DNA from: DAIOEK01 sp963721445
GTDB taxonomy: Bacteria; Chloroflexota; Anaerolineae; Anaerolineales; Anaerolineaceae
DNA length: 64,000 nt
Assembly (NCBI GenBank): GCA_963721445.1
Contig: CAVRIZ010000005.1
Coordinates: 620,001-684,000 of the forward strand
Reading direction: 5' to 3'
This document shows positions 1 through 9,043 of the stretch, one piece after another. Under the pieces are notes generated by a model. That model searched no databases and was not told where the DNA came from. It worked only from the letters and a program-made list of their open reading frames with translations. Every line of letters begins with the position of its first letter. Position 1 is the stretch's first letter. The position numbers were made by a program, and so were the translations under genes.

Positions 1-1478
1 CCTATCAATTGGTGCCTTTTGAAAAGGAATGGATAACCACCCAGAAGATGGGATCAGGTAGGTATACCAATCTACCCGGTGGCGACTATACACTTAATAT
101 ACGCAGCTCAAACAATCATGGCGATTGGAATCCAGAACGGATCGCTCTGGAGATCACTGTTGTACCTCCCGTATGGGAGAACCAATGGTTTACGGTCATC
201 CTCGGTATGGTTATCTTTGGACTGATACCGGTGGGAATTCTACTTCGAACCAGATCAATCCAAAAAAGAAACAAAGAATTGACCGAATTGGTACAGATCC
301 GTACGAAAGAGATCGACCAACGCAGACAGGTTGCTGAAGGGTTAAGAGATATTCTGATCCATATAAATTCCAACAAATCCATTGAAGATTCGCTTGAATT
401 CATTGCCTGTCAGATACGAAATCTGGCGAATGCTGATTCGGTTTTCATTACAAAATCGAGTAATGGGCTTGCCTCCAGTGAAGATTTTCTGATCAAATCA
501 TCGTCTGGCGCCCAAATCGATGAGATAAACAGCCAGGATATTCGTGATATATACTCCTTGCTAAACATGGAAGGTGCTTTCCATTCAATAAACCTCGAAG
601 TATATTTTTCCAACCTGCCAGAAAAGAGTTTAACCGGACATTTCAAAGGTGGTCTGGCATATCCTGTCTTCCTTGATGAAAAAGTTGAAGCGGTTTTATT
701 GGTCTTAATGAAATCACCCAAAAGTTGGTCTGAGGAAGATATGGATATGTTCACCACTTTTTCAGATCAAATCGCATTGGCATTGGGTAATGCCAGGCTG
801 CGTCAAAAAGCAGCTGACTTTGCCATGCTGAATGAGAGAAACCGTCTAGCCAGAGATCTGCATGACGCTGTTACCCAAACTTTATTCTCAGCAAGCTTGC
901 TCGCGGAAGCTTTCCCAAGTGTTTGGGAAAACAATCCCCAGGAGGGGAAGAAGCTGATACAGGAAATGCGGCAATTGACCAGGGGGGCTCTTGCGGAAAT
1001 GAGATCCCTATTGATGGAATTGCGTCCATCGGCTATGGCTGACGCAAAATTGCCAGATCTATTAAGACAATTGGCTGAGGCAGTAATCGGACGGACTGGA
1101 TTGGAGATAAAACTGGACGTTGATCCAGATCTGCATCTCAGCAGTGAGGTAAATACAACCCTCTATCGAATTGCTCAGGAAGCGCTGACAAATATCGTCA
1201 AACATGCACATGCATCTAAAGTTTGGATTCGTTGTAAATGTATTCGAATGTTATCAATCAATATTCAGGATCCTGCCCAATCCGAAATCACCATGGAAGT
1301 GGAAGATAATGGATGTGGTTTCGAAGAAAAAACCATCTCACCAGATCACTTTGGGTTATATAATATTCGTGAAAGAGCTGATTCCATTGGCGCTCAACTG
1401 AACATTGAAAGCAAAATTGATTGTGGCACAATAGTGCGAATTCATTGGGTGGGAGAGGAGATTCAGAACGATGACTGA
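1..1478 (+). CDS. Sensor histidine kinase (NarL-type, HisKA_3), 5' truncated by the window
   Basis: The reading frame is open from the first bases, so the N-terminus lies upstream. The visible part begins in what looks like the end of a Y_Y_Y domain (GGDYTLNIRSSNNHGDWN), as in two-component sensors with extracellular beta-propellers. One membrane segment follows (about residues 60-80 of the visible part), then a coiled coil, a GAF-like region (about 110-265), the HisKA_3 dimerisation helix with the phospho-acceptor His near residue 285 (ARDLHDAVTQ), and a HATPase_c domain with an N-box (ALTNIVKHAHA), DNGCGFE and GLYNIRERA. It should sense a signal outside or at the membrane and phosphorylate the response regulator encoded next, whose start overlaps this stop by 8 bases. 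The ligand is unknown. The peptide-type transporter downstream is a possible target. Confidence 0.93.
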   Translation, partial: YQLVPFEKEWITTQKMGSGRYTNLPGGDYTLNIRSSNNHGDWNPERIALEITVVPPVWENQWFTVILGMVIFGLIPVGILLRTRSIQKRNKELTELVQIRTKEIDQRRQVAEGLRDILIHINSNKSIEDSLEFIACQIRNLANADSVFITKSSNGLASSEDFLIKSSSGAQIDEINSQDIRDIYSLLNMEGAFHSINLEVYFSNLPEKSLTGHFKGGLAYPVFLDEKVEAVLLVLMKSPKSWSEEDMDMFTTFSDQIALALGNARLRQKAADFAMLNERNRLARDLHDAVTQTLFSASLLAEAFPSVWENNPQEGKKLIQEMRQLTRGALAEMRSLLMELRPSAMADAKLPDLLRQLAEAVIGRTGLEIKLDVDPDLHLSSEVNTTLYRIAQEALTNIVKHAHASKVWIRCKCIRMLSINIQDPAQSEITMEVEDNGCGFEEKTISPDHFGLYNIRERADSIGAQLNIESKIDCGTIVRIHWVGEEIQNDD

Positions 1479-2103
1479 AAAGAAAATTCGGGTGGTTATC
1501 ACAGATGATCATGACATGGTGCGCCGTGGATTGGCTTCTTATCTAAGCATCACTCCTGACATCCAATTAGTGGGTGAGGCTTCCAATGGAGAGGAGGCTA
1601 TCGCAATATGCGAACAGGTTCAACCGGATATTGTCTTAATGGATATCATGATGCCCAAAATGGATGGTATCGAAGCAACCCGTCAGATCAGGAAAAAGAA
1701 TCCTTCCATTCAGGTTATCGCCCTGACCAGTTATCAGGAAAAAGACCTGGTCCACCAGATTATTATTGAAGGCGCGATCAGCTATCTTCTGAAGAATGTG
1801 ACCGGAGAAGAGCTGATCGATGCTATCCGAAAAGGCTACAATGGCAAGCCCACCATGGCGCCGGAAGTAGCCCAGGCACTTATTCGTGATCAATTTCCCT
1901 CACCCGGGGACGATCTAACTGGACGAGAAAAAGAGGTCCTAAACCTGCTTGTGGATGGCTTGAATAATCCGGAAATCGCCCAACGATTGACAATTAGCCG
2001 TTCCACCGCAAGGGCGCATGTAAGTAACATATTAATGAAGCTGGGCGTGACCAACCGAGGAGAAGCTATTACTTTAGCGCTCCGAAACAAATTGGTGAGG
2101 TAA
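1471..2103 (+). CDS. NarL/FixJ-family response regulator
   Basis: This 210-residue protein has an N-terminal receiver domain with the acidic pocket (TDDHD), phospho-acceptor Asp58 in VLMDIMMPKMDG, and conserved Thr/Lys (ALTSYQ, LLKNV). It ends in a LuxR-type helix-turn-helix (LTGREKEVLNLLVDG, then STARAHVSNILMKLGV, about residues 145-205). It overlaps the kinase gene by 8 bases, so the pair is translationally coupled and forms one two-component system. The HTH implies transcription control by DNA binding after phosphorylation. Targets are not known; the ABC importer starting 180 bases downstream is the nearest candidate. Confidence 0.95.
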   Translation: MTEKKIRVVITDDHDMVRRGLASYLSITPDIQLVGEASNGEEAIAICEQVQPDIVLMDIMMPKMDGIEATRQIRKKNPSIQVIALTSYQEKDLVHQIIIEGAISYLLKNVTGEELIDAIRKGYNGKPTMAPEVAQALIRDQFPSPGDDLTGREKEVLNLLVDGLNNPEIAQRLTISRSTARAHVSNILMKLGVTNRGEAITLALRNKLVR

Positions 2104-2134
2104 ATACCAGTCTGTACATCTGACCAGTCCCAAC

Positions 2135-2173
2135 ATTCCCCTGAAGTACGATGCTCCAGGGGAATTTTTTGTT
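2135..2173 (+). terminator. Rho-independent terminator after the two-component system
   Basis: Perfect 9-bp stem ATTCCCCTG / CAGGGGAAT with a 13-base loop, followed directly by six T. It ends the kinase/regulator transcript and separates it from the transporter genes. Confidence 0.9.
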
Positions 2174-2282
2174 TAACCTGATTATGACGCCAGCAAAAGG
2201 TTGAATCTATTCGTTGTGGGCGAATCAGTCCTTTGTTGGGAATTCCATGTGTTGAAAATCAATCAGAAAAAAGGAGAAGAAT

Positions 2283-4304
2283 ATGCTTAGGAAAATGTTG
2301 ATAGTCTGTTCAATCTTAGTGATTGCCAGTATGTCTTTGTCGTCCTGTTTACCGGGCGCTGGCGGTACTACGTTGAACAACACAGCTGTACCTGGGGCTG
2401 CTGAGACACCGGGTGTGGCGATAAATGCATCGCCAGAATTTAAGAATCCGGACACCTTGACCCTTATTACTGGTGCAGGTGAGCAGGAAACCCTGGACCC
2501 CGCCTATATGTATGACACCGCCTCTTCGACGGTTGCATTGAACATTTATGAGGGTCTGCTCTTTTTTGATCGAGAACGCATTGATAAATATATTCCTGCT
2601 CTGGCCACCGATTGGACACAGAATTCAGACGGAACCCAATTTGTGTTCAACATCCGGAAAGGGGTGAAATTCCACAAAGGCGGGACGTTGGAGCCCCATG
2701 ATGTAGCTTACACTGCAGCCAGGACCATGCTTCAGGGTCGTCTGGATGGATACAACGGGATCACATACGAAGCCTACTTCGGATCAGACCTTGCTCTCGC
2801 ATCTATAAAAGATTTCGCCGCAGCCTTTTCCGGCAAAGAAACATATGACGAGCTCAAACCTGAAGAATTGGTCAAAGTCTGCGAGGCTATCAAATCCAAA
2901 GTGGTTGCAGACGATGCAAAAGGAACCGTAACGTATACTTTCAACCAGCCGGTCCCGTGGTTATTCTCCTTACTTTCCCAGAACTTCATGGGTGCAACAC
3001 TGGACCAGGAATGGATGACTGAAATTGGTGATTGGGATGGAGATTGTGCTACATGGACAAAATTCGCTGATCCAGCAGCTCAGGATACAAAACTCTTTAA
3101 CCAGGCGAATGGAACTGGTCCATATATGCTGGACCACTGGACTCCCGGCGAAGAAACCGTTCTTGTGGCATTCCCTGAGTACTGGCGAACCGAACCCATG
3201 TGGGAAGGCGGTCCATCCGGAGTTGCTTCGATCAAACGTGTAGTCATCAAAAATATCGACGAATGGGGAACCCGGCTATCTATGTTCCAGGCAGGAGATG
3301 CAGATTATATCTACGCCCCACCCGTCTATCGTCCCCAATTGAATCCTCAGCTTCGGTATGATTGCGGAAATGATGAAGCTTCTTGTAAAGAAATAAATCC
3401 AAAAGGTTGGGTGCGTGGCTTTCGATTAATTCCACAACCTGCCGAAACACCCATTCAGCTCAACTGGAATATCAATGTGGAAGGTGGTAATCCATACCTC
3501 GGAAGTGGCCTATTAGATGGAAGTGGCGCTCCGCCCGATTTCTTCTCGGATATTCACGTACGGAAAGCCTTTAATTATTGCTTCGATTACGATGCAATGG
3601 TGAAGGATGCACTCTCTGGCGAGGGTGTTCAAGCTCAAGGACCTATCGTACAAGGCGCAATCGGTTACATAGATGGCAAAGCTCCTCCATATTCTTTTGA
3701 TCTTAAGAAGTGTGAAGAAGAATTCAAATTAGCCGATCTCGACAAAGATGGAATTCCAGCAGGGGAAGATACGGACGATGTCTGGTCTAAGGGATTCTAT
3801 ATGCAGATGACTTACAACAGTGGGAATGATACCCGGCGCATGTCATTGGAGATCATGAAATCCGGTATCGAACAGGTTAATCCGAAATTCACAGTCCAAG
3901 TGGTTGCCCTACCGTTTGCTGTTCAAATGGAATCACGCCGGCAGGGTAGATTACCAGTCGTTGCCCAGGGATGGGTAGAAGACTTTCACGATCCACATAA
4001 CTGGGTTCAACCTTTCCTGCACTCACAAGGTGCATTTGGTCGGGTGATACGCTTACCAGAAGCCCTGGCATCCCAGATCGACTCACTCATTGCCCAAGGC
4101 ACATCTTCTATCGATCCCGAAGTCCGCAGACCGATATATGAAAAACTACAGACTCTGACTACCGATCAGGCGATCAATGTTTGGATGTACCAGCAGTTGG
4201 ACGGGATCTACTTCCAGAACTGGATTCACGGGTTTTACTATAATCCAGCCTATGGTAATCCTGAATATGGTTGGATCTACTCTCTAAGCAAAGTGGCGCC
4301 GTAG
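2283..4304 (+). CDS. ABC transporter substrate-binding lipoprotein, family 5 (peptide/nickel type)
   Basis: This 673-residue protein has an N-terminal signal ending in a lipobox (LSSC, Cys22), so it should be a lipid-anchored extracytoplasmic binding protein. The body matches the SBP_bac_5 / DppA-OppA fold: a start like LDPAYMYDTASSTVALNIYEGL, then a region like ATDWTQNSDGTQFVFNIRKG and VKFHKGGTLEPHDVAYT. The length is somewhat above the usual 500-600 residues, with an insert containing an EF-hand-like acidic loop (DLDKDGIPAGEDTDD). The ribosome site AAAAGGAGAAG precedes the ATG at 2283. Two cognate permeases follow, but no ATPase gene. The ligand (peptide, oligosaccharide or other) cannot be told. 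Confidence 0.93.
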   Translation: MLRKMLIVCSILVIASMSLSSCLPGAGGTTLNNTAVPGAAETPGVAINASPEFKNPDTLTLITGAGEQETLDPAYMYDTASSTVALNIYEGLLFFDRERIDKYIPALATDWTQNSDGTQFVFNIRKGVKFHKGGTLEPHDVAYTAARTMLQGRLDGYNGITYEAYFGSDLALASIKDFAAAFSGKETYDELKPEELVKVCEAIKSKVVADDAKGTVTYTFNQPVPWLFSLLSQNFMGATLDQEWMTEIGDWDGDCATWTKFADPAAQDTKLFNQANGTGPYMLDHWTPGEETVLVAFPEYWRTEPMWEGGPSGVASIKRVVIKNIDEWGTRLSMFQAGDADYIYAPPVYRPQLNPQLRYDCGNDEASCKEINPKGWVRGFRLIPQPAETPIQLNWNINVEGGNPYLGSGLLDGSGAPPDFFSDIHVRKAFNYCFDYDAMVKDALSGEGVQAQGPIVQGAIGYIDGKAPPYSFDLKKCEEEFKLADLDKDGIPAGEDTDDVWSKGFYMQMTYNSGNDTRRMSLEIMKSGIEQVNPKFTVQVVALPFAVQMESRRQGRLPVVAQGWVEDFHDPHNWVQPFLHSQGAFGRVIRLPEALASQIDSLIAQGTSSIDPEVRRPIYEKLQTLTTDQAINVWMYQQLDGIYFQNWIHGFYYNPAYGNPEYGWIYSLSKVAP

Positions 4305-4330
4305 TAACTGGGTGGGATCAGTAATACATA

Positions 4331-4363
4331 TGTTGCAGGGAAAGCTACCCTTTCCCTGCAACA
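4331..4363 (+). terminator. Intra-operon hairpin after the binding protein
   Basis: Perfect 14-bp inverted repeat (TGTTGCAGGGAAAG / CTTTCCCTGCAACA) with a 5-base loop and no long T-tract. It lies between the binding-protein stop and the permease start. It probably works as a partial terminator or 3' stabiliser that keeps binding-protein mRNA in excess over permease mRNA; that role is inferred. Confidence 0.75.
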
Positions 4364-4387
4364 ATTTGATGAGAAGGTTTGTCGCTT

Positions 4388-5452
4388 ATGTTCAATTACG
4401 TTGTTAGAAGATTGTTGGTGTTACCGCTGGTACTCATTTTTGTGACCATGTTTATTTTTGGCATGCTTTCATTATTGACACCCTATGAAAGGGCGGCCTT
4501 GTACGTTTCTGATATCCCGAGACAGCAGGGAGCCGTTGAGAAATTGGTCGTGAAATATGGTCTTGACGACCCGGTACCTGTCCAATACTGGCGTTGGCTG
4601 GTTGGACGAGTGGATAGCGACTCGGGGAAGCTGGACGGGGGAATACTACGGGGAAATCTGGGCTGGTCGAAGACCGGGAAGAGTTGGGTAGTGGATGTGA
4701 TCGGGCGCAGACTTCCTGCCACTGCCGAATTGGCACTCTGGGCTTCCATACCCATGGTGGTCATCGGGGTCTGGTTCGGCATTACTGCCGCCGTGAATCA
4801 TAATAACTGGTTGGATCAATCACTTCGGGTCTTTAGTATTATCGGCTGGTCCATTCCAACTTTTGTCTTTGGATTATTGGTTCTTTTGGTCTTTTACGCC
4901 CGGTTAGGTTGGTTTCCACCTGGAAGATTATCCGATTGGGCGATGCAGGTTATCCAGAATCCAGGGTTCATCCAATATACACACATGCATACCATTGATG
5001 CCATTTTGAACTTACGGTTGGACATTTTCCTGGATTCTTTTCGGCACCTGGTTCTACCGATACTCACCCTGGCATATCTGAATTGGGCGTATTTGATGCG
5101 TTTGACTCGATCGTCCATGTTGGATGTACTTCGCAAAGATTACATCACCACTGCCCGGGCAAAAGGTCTTCGGGAAGATCGGATAGTCAAAAAACATGCG
5201 GTACCCAATGCGCTTATTCCGGTGGTTACTGTAGGCGCGCTGATGATCATCGGTTTGCTGAATGGTGTGGTCATCACGGAAACGATATTCAATTTTCCCG
5301 GAATGGGCTCTTTTCTCGCAGTATCCGCCTTGTCATTGGATGTGGTATCTGTCCTGGGGGTGACCATGTTTAGTTGTTTTATCCTTGTTTTAGGAAATTT
5401 AGTCGTGGATATTCTCTACGGTATTATTGATCCTCGCATACGGTACCAGTAA
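4388..5452 (+). CDS. ABC transporter permease, DppB/OppB type
   Basis: This 354-residue membrane protein has the DppB/OppB layout: an N-terminal helix (NYVVRRLLVLPLVLIFVTMF), a large external loop, then five further helices and the EAA loop (ARAKGLREDRIVKKHAVPNA) that docks the ATPase. An in-frame TTG exists 9 bases upstream, but ATG 4388 is chosen because GAGAAGG (4371-4377) is correctly spaced only for it. The protein pairs with the next permease to form the channel for the family 5 binding protein upstream. Confidence 0.93.
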   Translation: MFNYVVRRLLVLPLVLIFVTMFIFGMLSLLTPYERAALYVSDIPRQQGAVEKLVVKYGLDDPVPVQYWRWLVGRVDSDSGKLDGGILRGNLGWSKTGKSWVVDVIGRRLPATAELALWASIPMVVIGVWFGITAAVNHNNWLDQSLRVFSIIGWSIPTFVFGLLVLLVFYARLGWFPPGRLSDWAMQVIQNPGFIQYTHMHTIDAILNLRLDIFLDSFRHLVLPILTLAYLNWAYLMRLTRSSMLDVLRKDYITTARAKGLREDRIVKKHAVPNALIPVVTVGALMIIGLLNGVVITETIFNFPGMGSFLAVSALSLDVVSVLGVTMFSCFILVLGNLVVDILYGIIDPRIRYQ

Positions 5453-5475
5453 TCGATGTGAGTGGAGGGCTTCGA

Positions 5476-6456
5476 ATGAGCGTATTTCTCAAGTTGGTAA
5501 AAAATCCCACCTCACTTTTCGGGATGGTACTCCTCGTTGTTTTTATGCTCGTCGCAATATTTGCACCCGCTATCGCTCCGATCAGAGAGAATGCACGTGA
5601 CCCGTACATGATTCCACGTGACGGTTTCCAGAACGAACCCCAACTTCCAAGTACAACCCATTTACTAGGGACGACGGAAGGGCAATACGATATCTTTTAT
5701 GGGATCGTCTGGGGAACGAGAACTGCCTTCAGGATTGGTCTTGTTATCACGGTGGCTGCCACGCTATTGGGAGTCATCATTGGTGGTATTGCCGGTTTCT
5801 ATGGGGGCTGGGTGGATAACTTGTTGATGAGGATCACAGAATTCTTCCAGGCATTCCCTTTTTTATTGGCAGCCATCACTCTCACAGCTGTTCTTCAAAC
5901 GATGTACGGCCGGGGTGAAGCCACACCGCTTATGGTCGTCGCGAAGATATTGGCTTTCTTCACATTTGGATCGAATCCGTTAAAAGAGATCGATCCAATC
6001 GAGATTCAAATATTGACCGGTATGTTGGCGATCATTGTATTCGGCTGGATGACCATCGCACGCGTGGTCAGGGGCAATATTCTTTCGGAAAAAGAGAATG
6101 ATTACATCACATCCGCCCGGGTTAGCGGCTGCCGGGATATGCGGATCTTATTCCGGCACATGTTACCAAATGCGGTTTTTCCCGTTATCGTAATGGCATC
6201 GATGGATATTGGCTCTTATGTGTTGACCTTTGCCGCATTAAGCTTTTTAGGACTTGGAGCCCAACGTGGCTACGCAGATTGGGGTCAGATGATCAGCTTT
6301 GCAAGAAATTGGATACCTTCACTGGCAGATTACTGGCATATTGTATTGTATCCTGGCCTGGCCATCATCTTATTCGTCTTAGCCTGGAACCTGGTCGGTG
6401 ATATTCTGCGGGATATCCTTGATCCACGCATGCGCGGATCTGGTCATGGATTGTAA
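5476..6456 (+). CDS. ABC transporter permease, DppC/OppC type
   Basis: This 326-residue membrane protein has a short cytoplasmic start, a first helix near residues 11-30 (LVVFMLVAIFAPAIAPI), an external segment with the typical LLGTTEGQYDIF (usually LGTDxxGRD), and five more helices with the EAA loop ITSARVSGCRDMRILFRHMLPN. The start is ATG 5476, preceded by GGAGGG at 5464-5469; an upstream in-frame GTG lacks a ribosome site. A loop of about 40 residues between helices (around LAFFTFGSNPLKEIDPIEIQ) is longer than in typical DppC. No ATPase genes follow: the operon ends in a terminator. Confidence 0.92.
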   Translation: MSVFLKLVKNPTSLFGMVLLVVFMLVAIFAPAIAPIRENARDPYMIPRDGFQNEPQLPSTTHLLGTTEGQYDIFYGIVWGTRTAFRIGLVITVAATLLGVIIGGIAGFYGGWVDNLLMRITEFFQAFPFLLAAITLTAVLQTMYGRGEATPLMVVAKILAFFTFGSNPLKEIDPIEIQILTGMLAIIVFGWMTIARVVRGNILSEKENDYITSARVSGCRDMRILFRHMLPNAVFPVIVMASMDIGSYVLTFAALSFLGLGAQRGYADWGQMISFARNWIPSLADYWHIVLYPGLAIILFVLAWNLVGDILRDILDPRMRGSGHGL

Positions 6457-6780
6457 GGCTGATTATCCGGGAGATAAGTCAGATGTCCAATCTAAAGATA
6501 ATTCAGCTAGCTGATTTCAGATGCGATGGCACCAGGTAAACTACTTATAGAATGATTTTTGGCATTATCTCCTCTTTGGAGACGGACCTGGTATTTGGAA
6601 CGGTACCAGGTCCTTTTATTTAATTCATTGTTCAATTGTAGGATATAAGAATGCACCGGCAGACGGATGAAAAGATGACTGGATATGGGCATTATATAGG
6701 TGTAGGTAGAGAGTGTCGGTAAACAAATTGGAATAAAAGCAAAGAAACCCGGATGTTTCTGAGTTGACCTTTGGAGTCGA
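6457..6780 (+). other. Intergenic region between the peptide-type ABC operon and the receiver protein
   Basis: 324 bases without a convincing gene. It holds the terminator at 6584-6621; the remaining 160 bases before ATG 6781 presumably carry the receiver gene's promoter, but I see no clear -35/-10 pair. Confidence 0.6.
6584..6621 (+). terminator. Rho-independent terminator of the peptide-type ABC operon
   Basis: Perfect 10-bp stem GGACCTGGTA / TACCAGGTCC, 10-base loop, then TTTTATTT. It ends the operon without any ATPase gene. Confidence 0.92.
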
Positions 6781-7134
6781 ATGAAAGTTCTTATTGCGGA
6801 AGAAGATCCCAAGTTGAGGTATGCCATCAAAGTCCTTGCTCAGGAACAAGTCGGCTGGGTTGTCGCAGGGGTCGTCGATACATTTAATGAACTGACAAAC
6901 CTGGTGCTCGCTATTCATCCCGATCTGGTGATCCTGGATATGGATTTACCGGGCGTAAGTTTTATCACCATTGAAAAAGATTTAGAGGCTAATGTTGGCA
7001 AGGTGGTTTTCCTGGTAACCTCCCCCATAAACAGAACACCCCTGGCTGGCGGGGCTTTTTCGAAAAGGATATGGATCAGTAAAACCGAATCACCGGATAA
7101 TCTATTGGATATTTTTCGGTATTTCAAGACATGA
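6781..7134 (+). CDS. Stand-alone receiver-domain protein
   Basis: The 117 residues cover just one CheY-like receiver domain: acidic pair in LIAEEDP, phospho-acceptor Asp in VILDMDLPG (about residue 57) and a conserved Lys in SKTESPDN. There is no output domain. The usual Thr/Ser before strand 5 is represented by LVTSPIN. ATG 6781 follows TTGGAG closely. Such proteins relay or buffer phosphate, or act by protein contact. No kinase gene is adjacent; the nearest is the truncated kinase at the window start. The gene stands alone between two terminators. Confidence 0.8.
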   Translation: MKVLIAEEDPKLRYAIKVLAQEQVGWVVAGVVDTFNELTNLVLAIHPDLVILDMDLPGVSFITIEKDLEANVGKVVFLVTSPINRTPLAGGAFSKRIWISKTESPDNLLDIFRYFKT

Positions 7135-7180
7135 ACCATAATCCGTTGTATGTAATAATGAGTTGTTAAAAATAAAAATT

Positions 7181-7209
7181 GGCTGCCTGGTAAATCGTAT
7201 CGGGCAGCC
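7181..7209. terminator. Bidirectional terminator between convergent genes
   Basis: Stem GGCTGCCTG / CGGGCAGCC with one G-T wobble and an 11-base loop. The plus side is followed by TATTTT. On the minus strand it is followed by AATTTTTATTTTTA, so it can end both the receiver gene and the sugar importer operon. Confidence 0.82.
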
Positions 7210-7263
7210 TATTTTGTGCTTTAACTATTTATCTGTTTTATCAAGATAATTGAACAGTGCAGA

Positions 7264-8100
7264 TCATCCCTTCACCGCACCGGATGCCACACCTTTAATA
7301 ATATACTTCTGGGTTGTGAGATAGAAGATCACAATCGGAATAATCGCCAGGACCAGCATGGCCATACTGGCACCCATATCTTTGCTGCCGTATCCACCCT
7401 GCAAGTATTGAACGGCAATCGGGATCGTTCTATAGTTGCTGCCGATCACAAGGTAGGGAAGAAGGTAATCATTCCAAACCCACATGGTGTTTAGAATTGC
7501 AACCGTGATGACAACTGGTTTGAGGATTGGTAATACGATCAGGAAAAAGGTCTGGATCGGATTACAGCCGTCTATGGTTGCCGCCTCTTCAATCTCATAG
7601 GGAACACTTTTAATAAATCCGCTAAAAATAAAAACCGATAAACCTGCCCCAAATCCAAGGTAGATCACAATAATACCGATAGGGTTATCCAGGCGTAAAA
7701 TATTCGCCATTTTTGACATGGTGAACATGACCATCTGGAAGGGTACGATCATGGAAAATACCAGCAGAAAATAGATAATCGTACTGAGTTTTGATTTTAT
7801 CCGGGTTATACACCAGGCAGTCATGGAGGTAAAAAGGACGATGGCACCAACAGAGAAAACGGTAATAAACAGTGAGTAGCCAAATGCCGGGATAAACCCG
7901 GTTTTTGCCAGACCGCTAACATAATTTTTTACACCGGCAAACGTCTGGGCATCGGGTAGGGCAAAGGGCGTGTCAGAAATAAAAAACCTGCCCTTGAATG
8001 AATTCATCAGGACTAAAAGGATGGGAGTCAGGAATAAGATAGCCAGGATGCATAAAAATATAAAAATGCCGCTATCCTGAATGCGATTCTTTGTATTCAT
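7264..8100 (-). CDS. Carbohydrate ABC transporter permease, MalG type (CUT1)
   Basis: This 278-residue protein has six predicted membrane helices and the MalG-type EAA loop (EEAATIDGCNPIQTFFLIVLPILKPV). The conserved loop KGRFFISDTPFALPDAQTFAGVKNYVSG near residue 35 matches CUT1 permeases. Its start at 8100 touches the stop of the MalF-type gene, so the two are translationally coupled. It is the last gene of a three-gene operon (binding protein, MalF, MalG) that lacks an ATPase. CUT1 importers often share one MsmK-like ATPase encoded elsewhere, which I infer here. Confidence 0.94.
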   Translation of the reverse strand: MNTKNRIQDSGIFIFLCILAILFLTPILLVLMNSFKGRFFISDTPFALPDAQTFAGVKNYVSGLAKTGFIPAFGYSLFITVFSVGAIVLFTSMTAWCITRIKSKLSTIIYFLLVFSMIVPFQMVMFTMSKMANILRLDNPIGIIVIYLGFGAGLSVFIFSGFIKSVPYEIEEAATIDGCNPIQTFFLIVLPILKPVVITVAILNTMWVWNDYLLPYLVIGSNYRTIPIAVQYLQGGYGSKDMGASMAMLVLAIIPIVIFYLTTQKYIIKGVASGAVKG

Positions 8101-8945
8101 CAGTTTTCTACCTCCTTCTTCCTGGTGATGAACAACTGCAGACCTACAATGACGCCCACAATGATGAAGAACATGACGGCTTTAGCCTGACCAACCCCTT
8201 CATATCCATTGCGTCCATAATATGTGTTGAAAATATCGAGCGCCAGCATGGCAGATGCCCTGCCCGGAGCTCCCGCCGTCAGTGCCAGGTTCTGATCAAA
8301 AAGTTTGAATGAATTGGTCACCGTCAGGAAGGTACAGATGGTGACCGCTGGCATAACCATCGGGATGATGATGCTTTTTAAGGTTTGCCAGCCATTCGCG
8401 CCATCGATTGTGGCTGCTTCGATTATTTCGGTGGGGATGTTCTGAATACCGGCAATATAAATGATCATCATGTAGCCAACCATCTGCCAATTCATCAGAA
8501 CGACCAAACCCCAAAAACCATAATTCGCACTATAGGTAATATCAACACCAAAATTGATGAGGACACCATTGATCAGCAACTGCCAAATATATCCAAGGAC
8601 GATGCCACCAATGAGATTTGGCATAAAGAAGACGGTCCGAAAGACATTGGTTCCTTTTATCTTGCGGGTAAGAAGAAGAGCAAGGAAAAACGCAATCACA
8701 TTAATTAGAATGATAGAAACTACAGAAAACTTTGCGGTAAAAATCATGGCATTCAGAAAATCTCTATCATCGGCAAAAGCGCGAATATAATTGCCCAAAC
8801 CTATCCATTGGGAATTGGTCACGGTAGTAAATTGAGTAAATGATAGATAAATACCTAGAATAAAAGGTATCAAAAACGCTATCAGGAAAGCGATGATCGT
8901 AGGCAGGGTAAAAAACGCATAATACTTTTTGGGCATTTTTTGCAC
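8100..8945 (-). CDS. Carbohydrate ABC transporter permease, MalF type (CUT1)
   Basis: This 281-residue protein has six helices and the EAA loop EAATIDGANGWQTLKSIIIPMVMPA, typical of MalF-like CUT1 permeases. The start is taken as GTG at 8945 (first residues VQKMPKKYYAFF) because AGGAGA lies six bases before it. A farther GTG at 9002 would put the start inside the 8993-9020 hairpin, and the ATG at 8936 is too far from the ribosome site. It works with the MalG-type partner as the channel of a sugar importer. Confidence 0.92.
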   Translation of the reverse strand: MQKMPKKYYAFFTLPTIIAFLIAFLIPFILGIYLSFTQFTTVTNSQWIGLGNYIRAFADDRDFLNAMIFTAKFSVVSIILINVIAFFLALLLTRKIKGTNVFRTVFFMPNLIGGIVLGYIWQLLINGVLINFGVDITYSANYGFWGLVVLMNWQMVGYMMIIYIAGIQNIPTEIIEAATIDGANGWQTLKSIIIPMVMPAVTICTFLTVTNSFKLFDQNLALTAGAPGRASAMLALDIFNTYYGRNGYEGVGQAKAVMFFIIVGVIVGLQLFITRKKEVEN

Positions 8946-8992
8946 AGTAATTCTCCTGCTCTGCAAAATTGTCTGCGCTGTGAAATTTATAT

Positions 8993-9020
8993 CACCCCGC
9001 ACTAGTAGCAGTGCGGGGTG
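8993..9020 (-). terminator. Intra-operon hairpin between binding protein and permease
   Basis: Perfect 11-bp stem CACCCCGCACT / AGTGCGGGGTG with a 6-base loop, 24 bases after the binding-protein stop and before the MalF-type gene. There is no T-tract, which suggests partial termination or protection of the upstream mRNA. Confidence 0.78.
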
Positions 9021-9043
9021 AACTGATCAACTATGTCAAAGGC

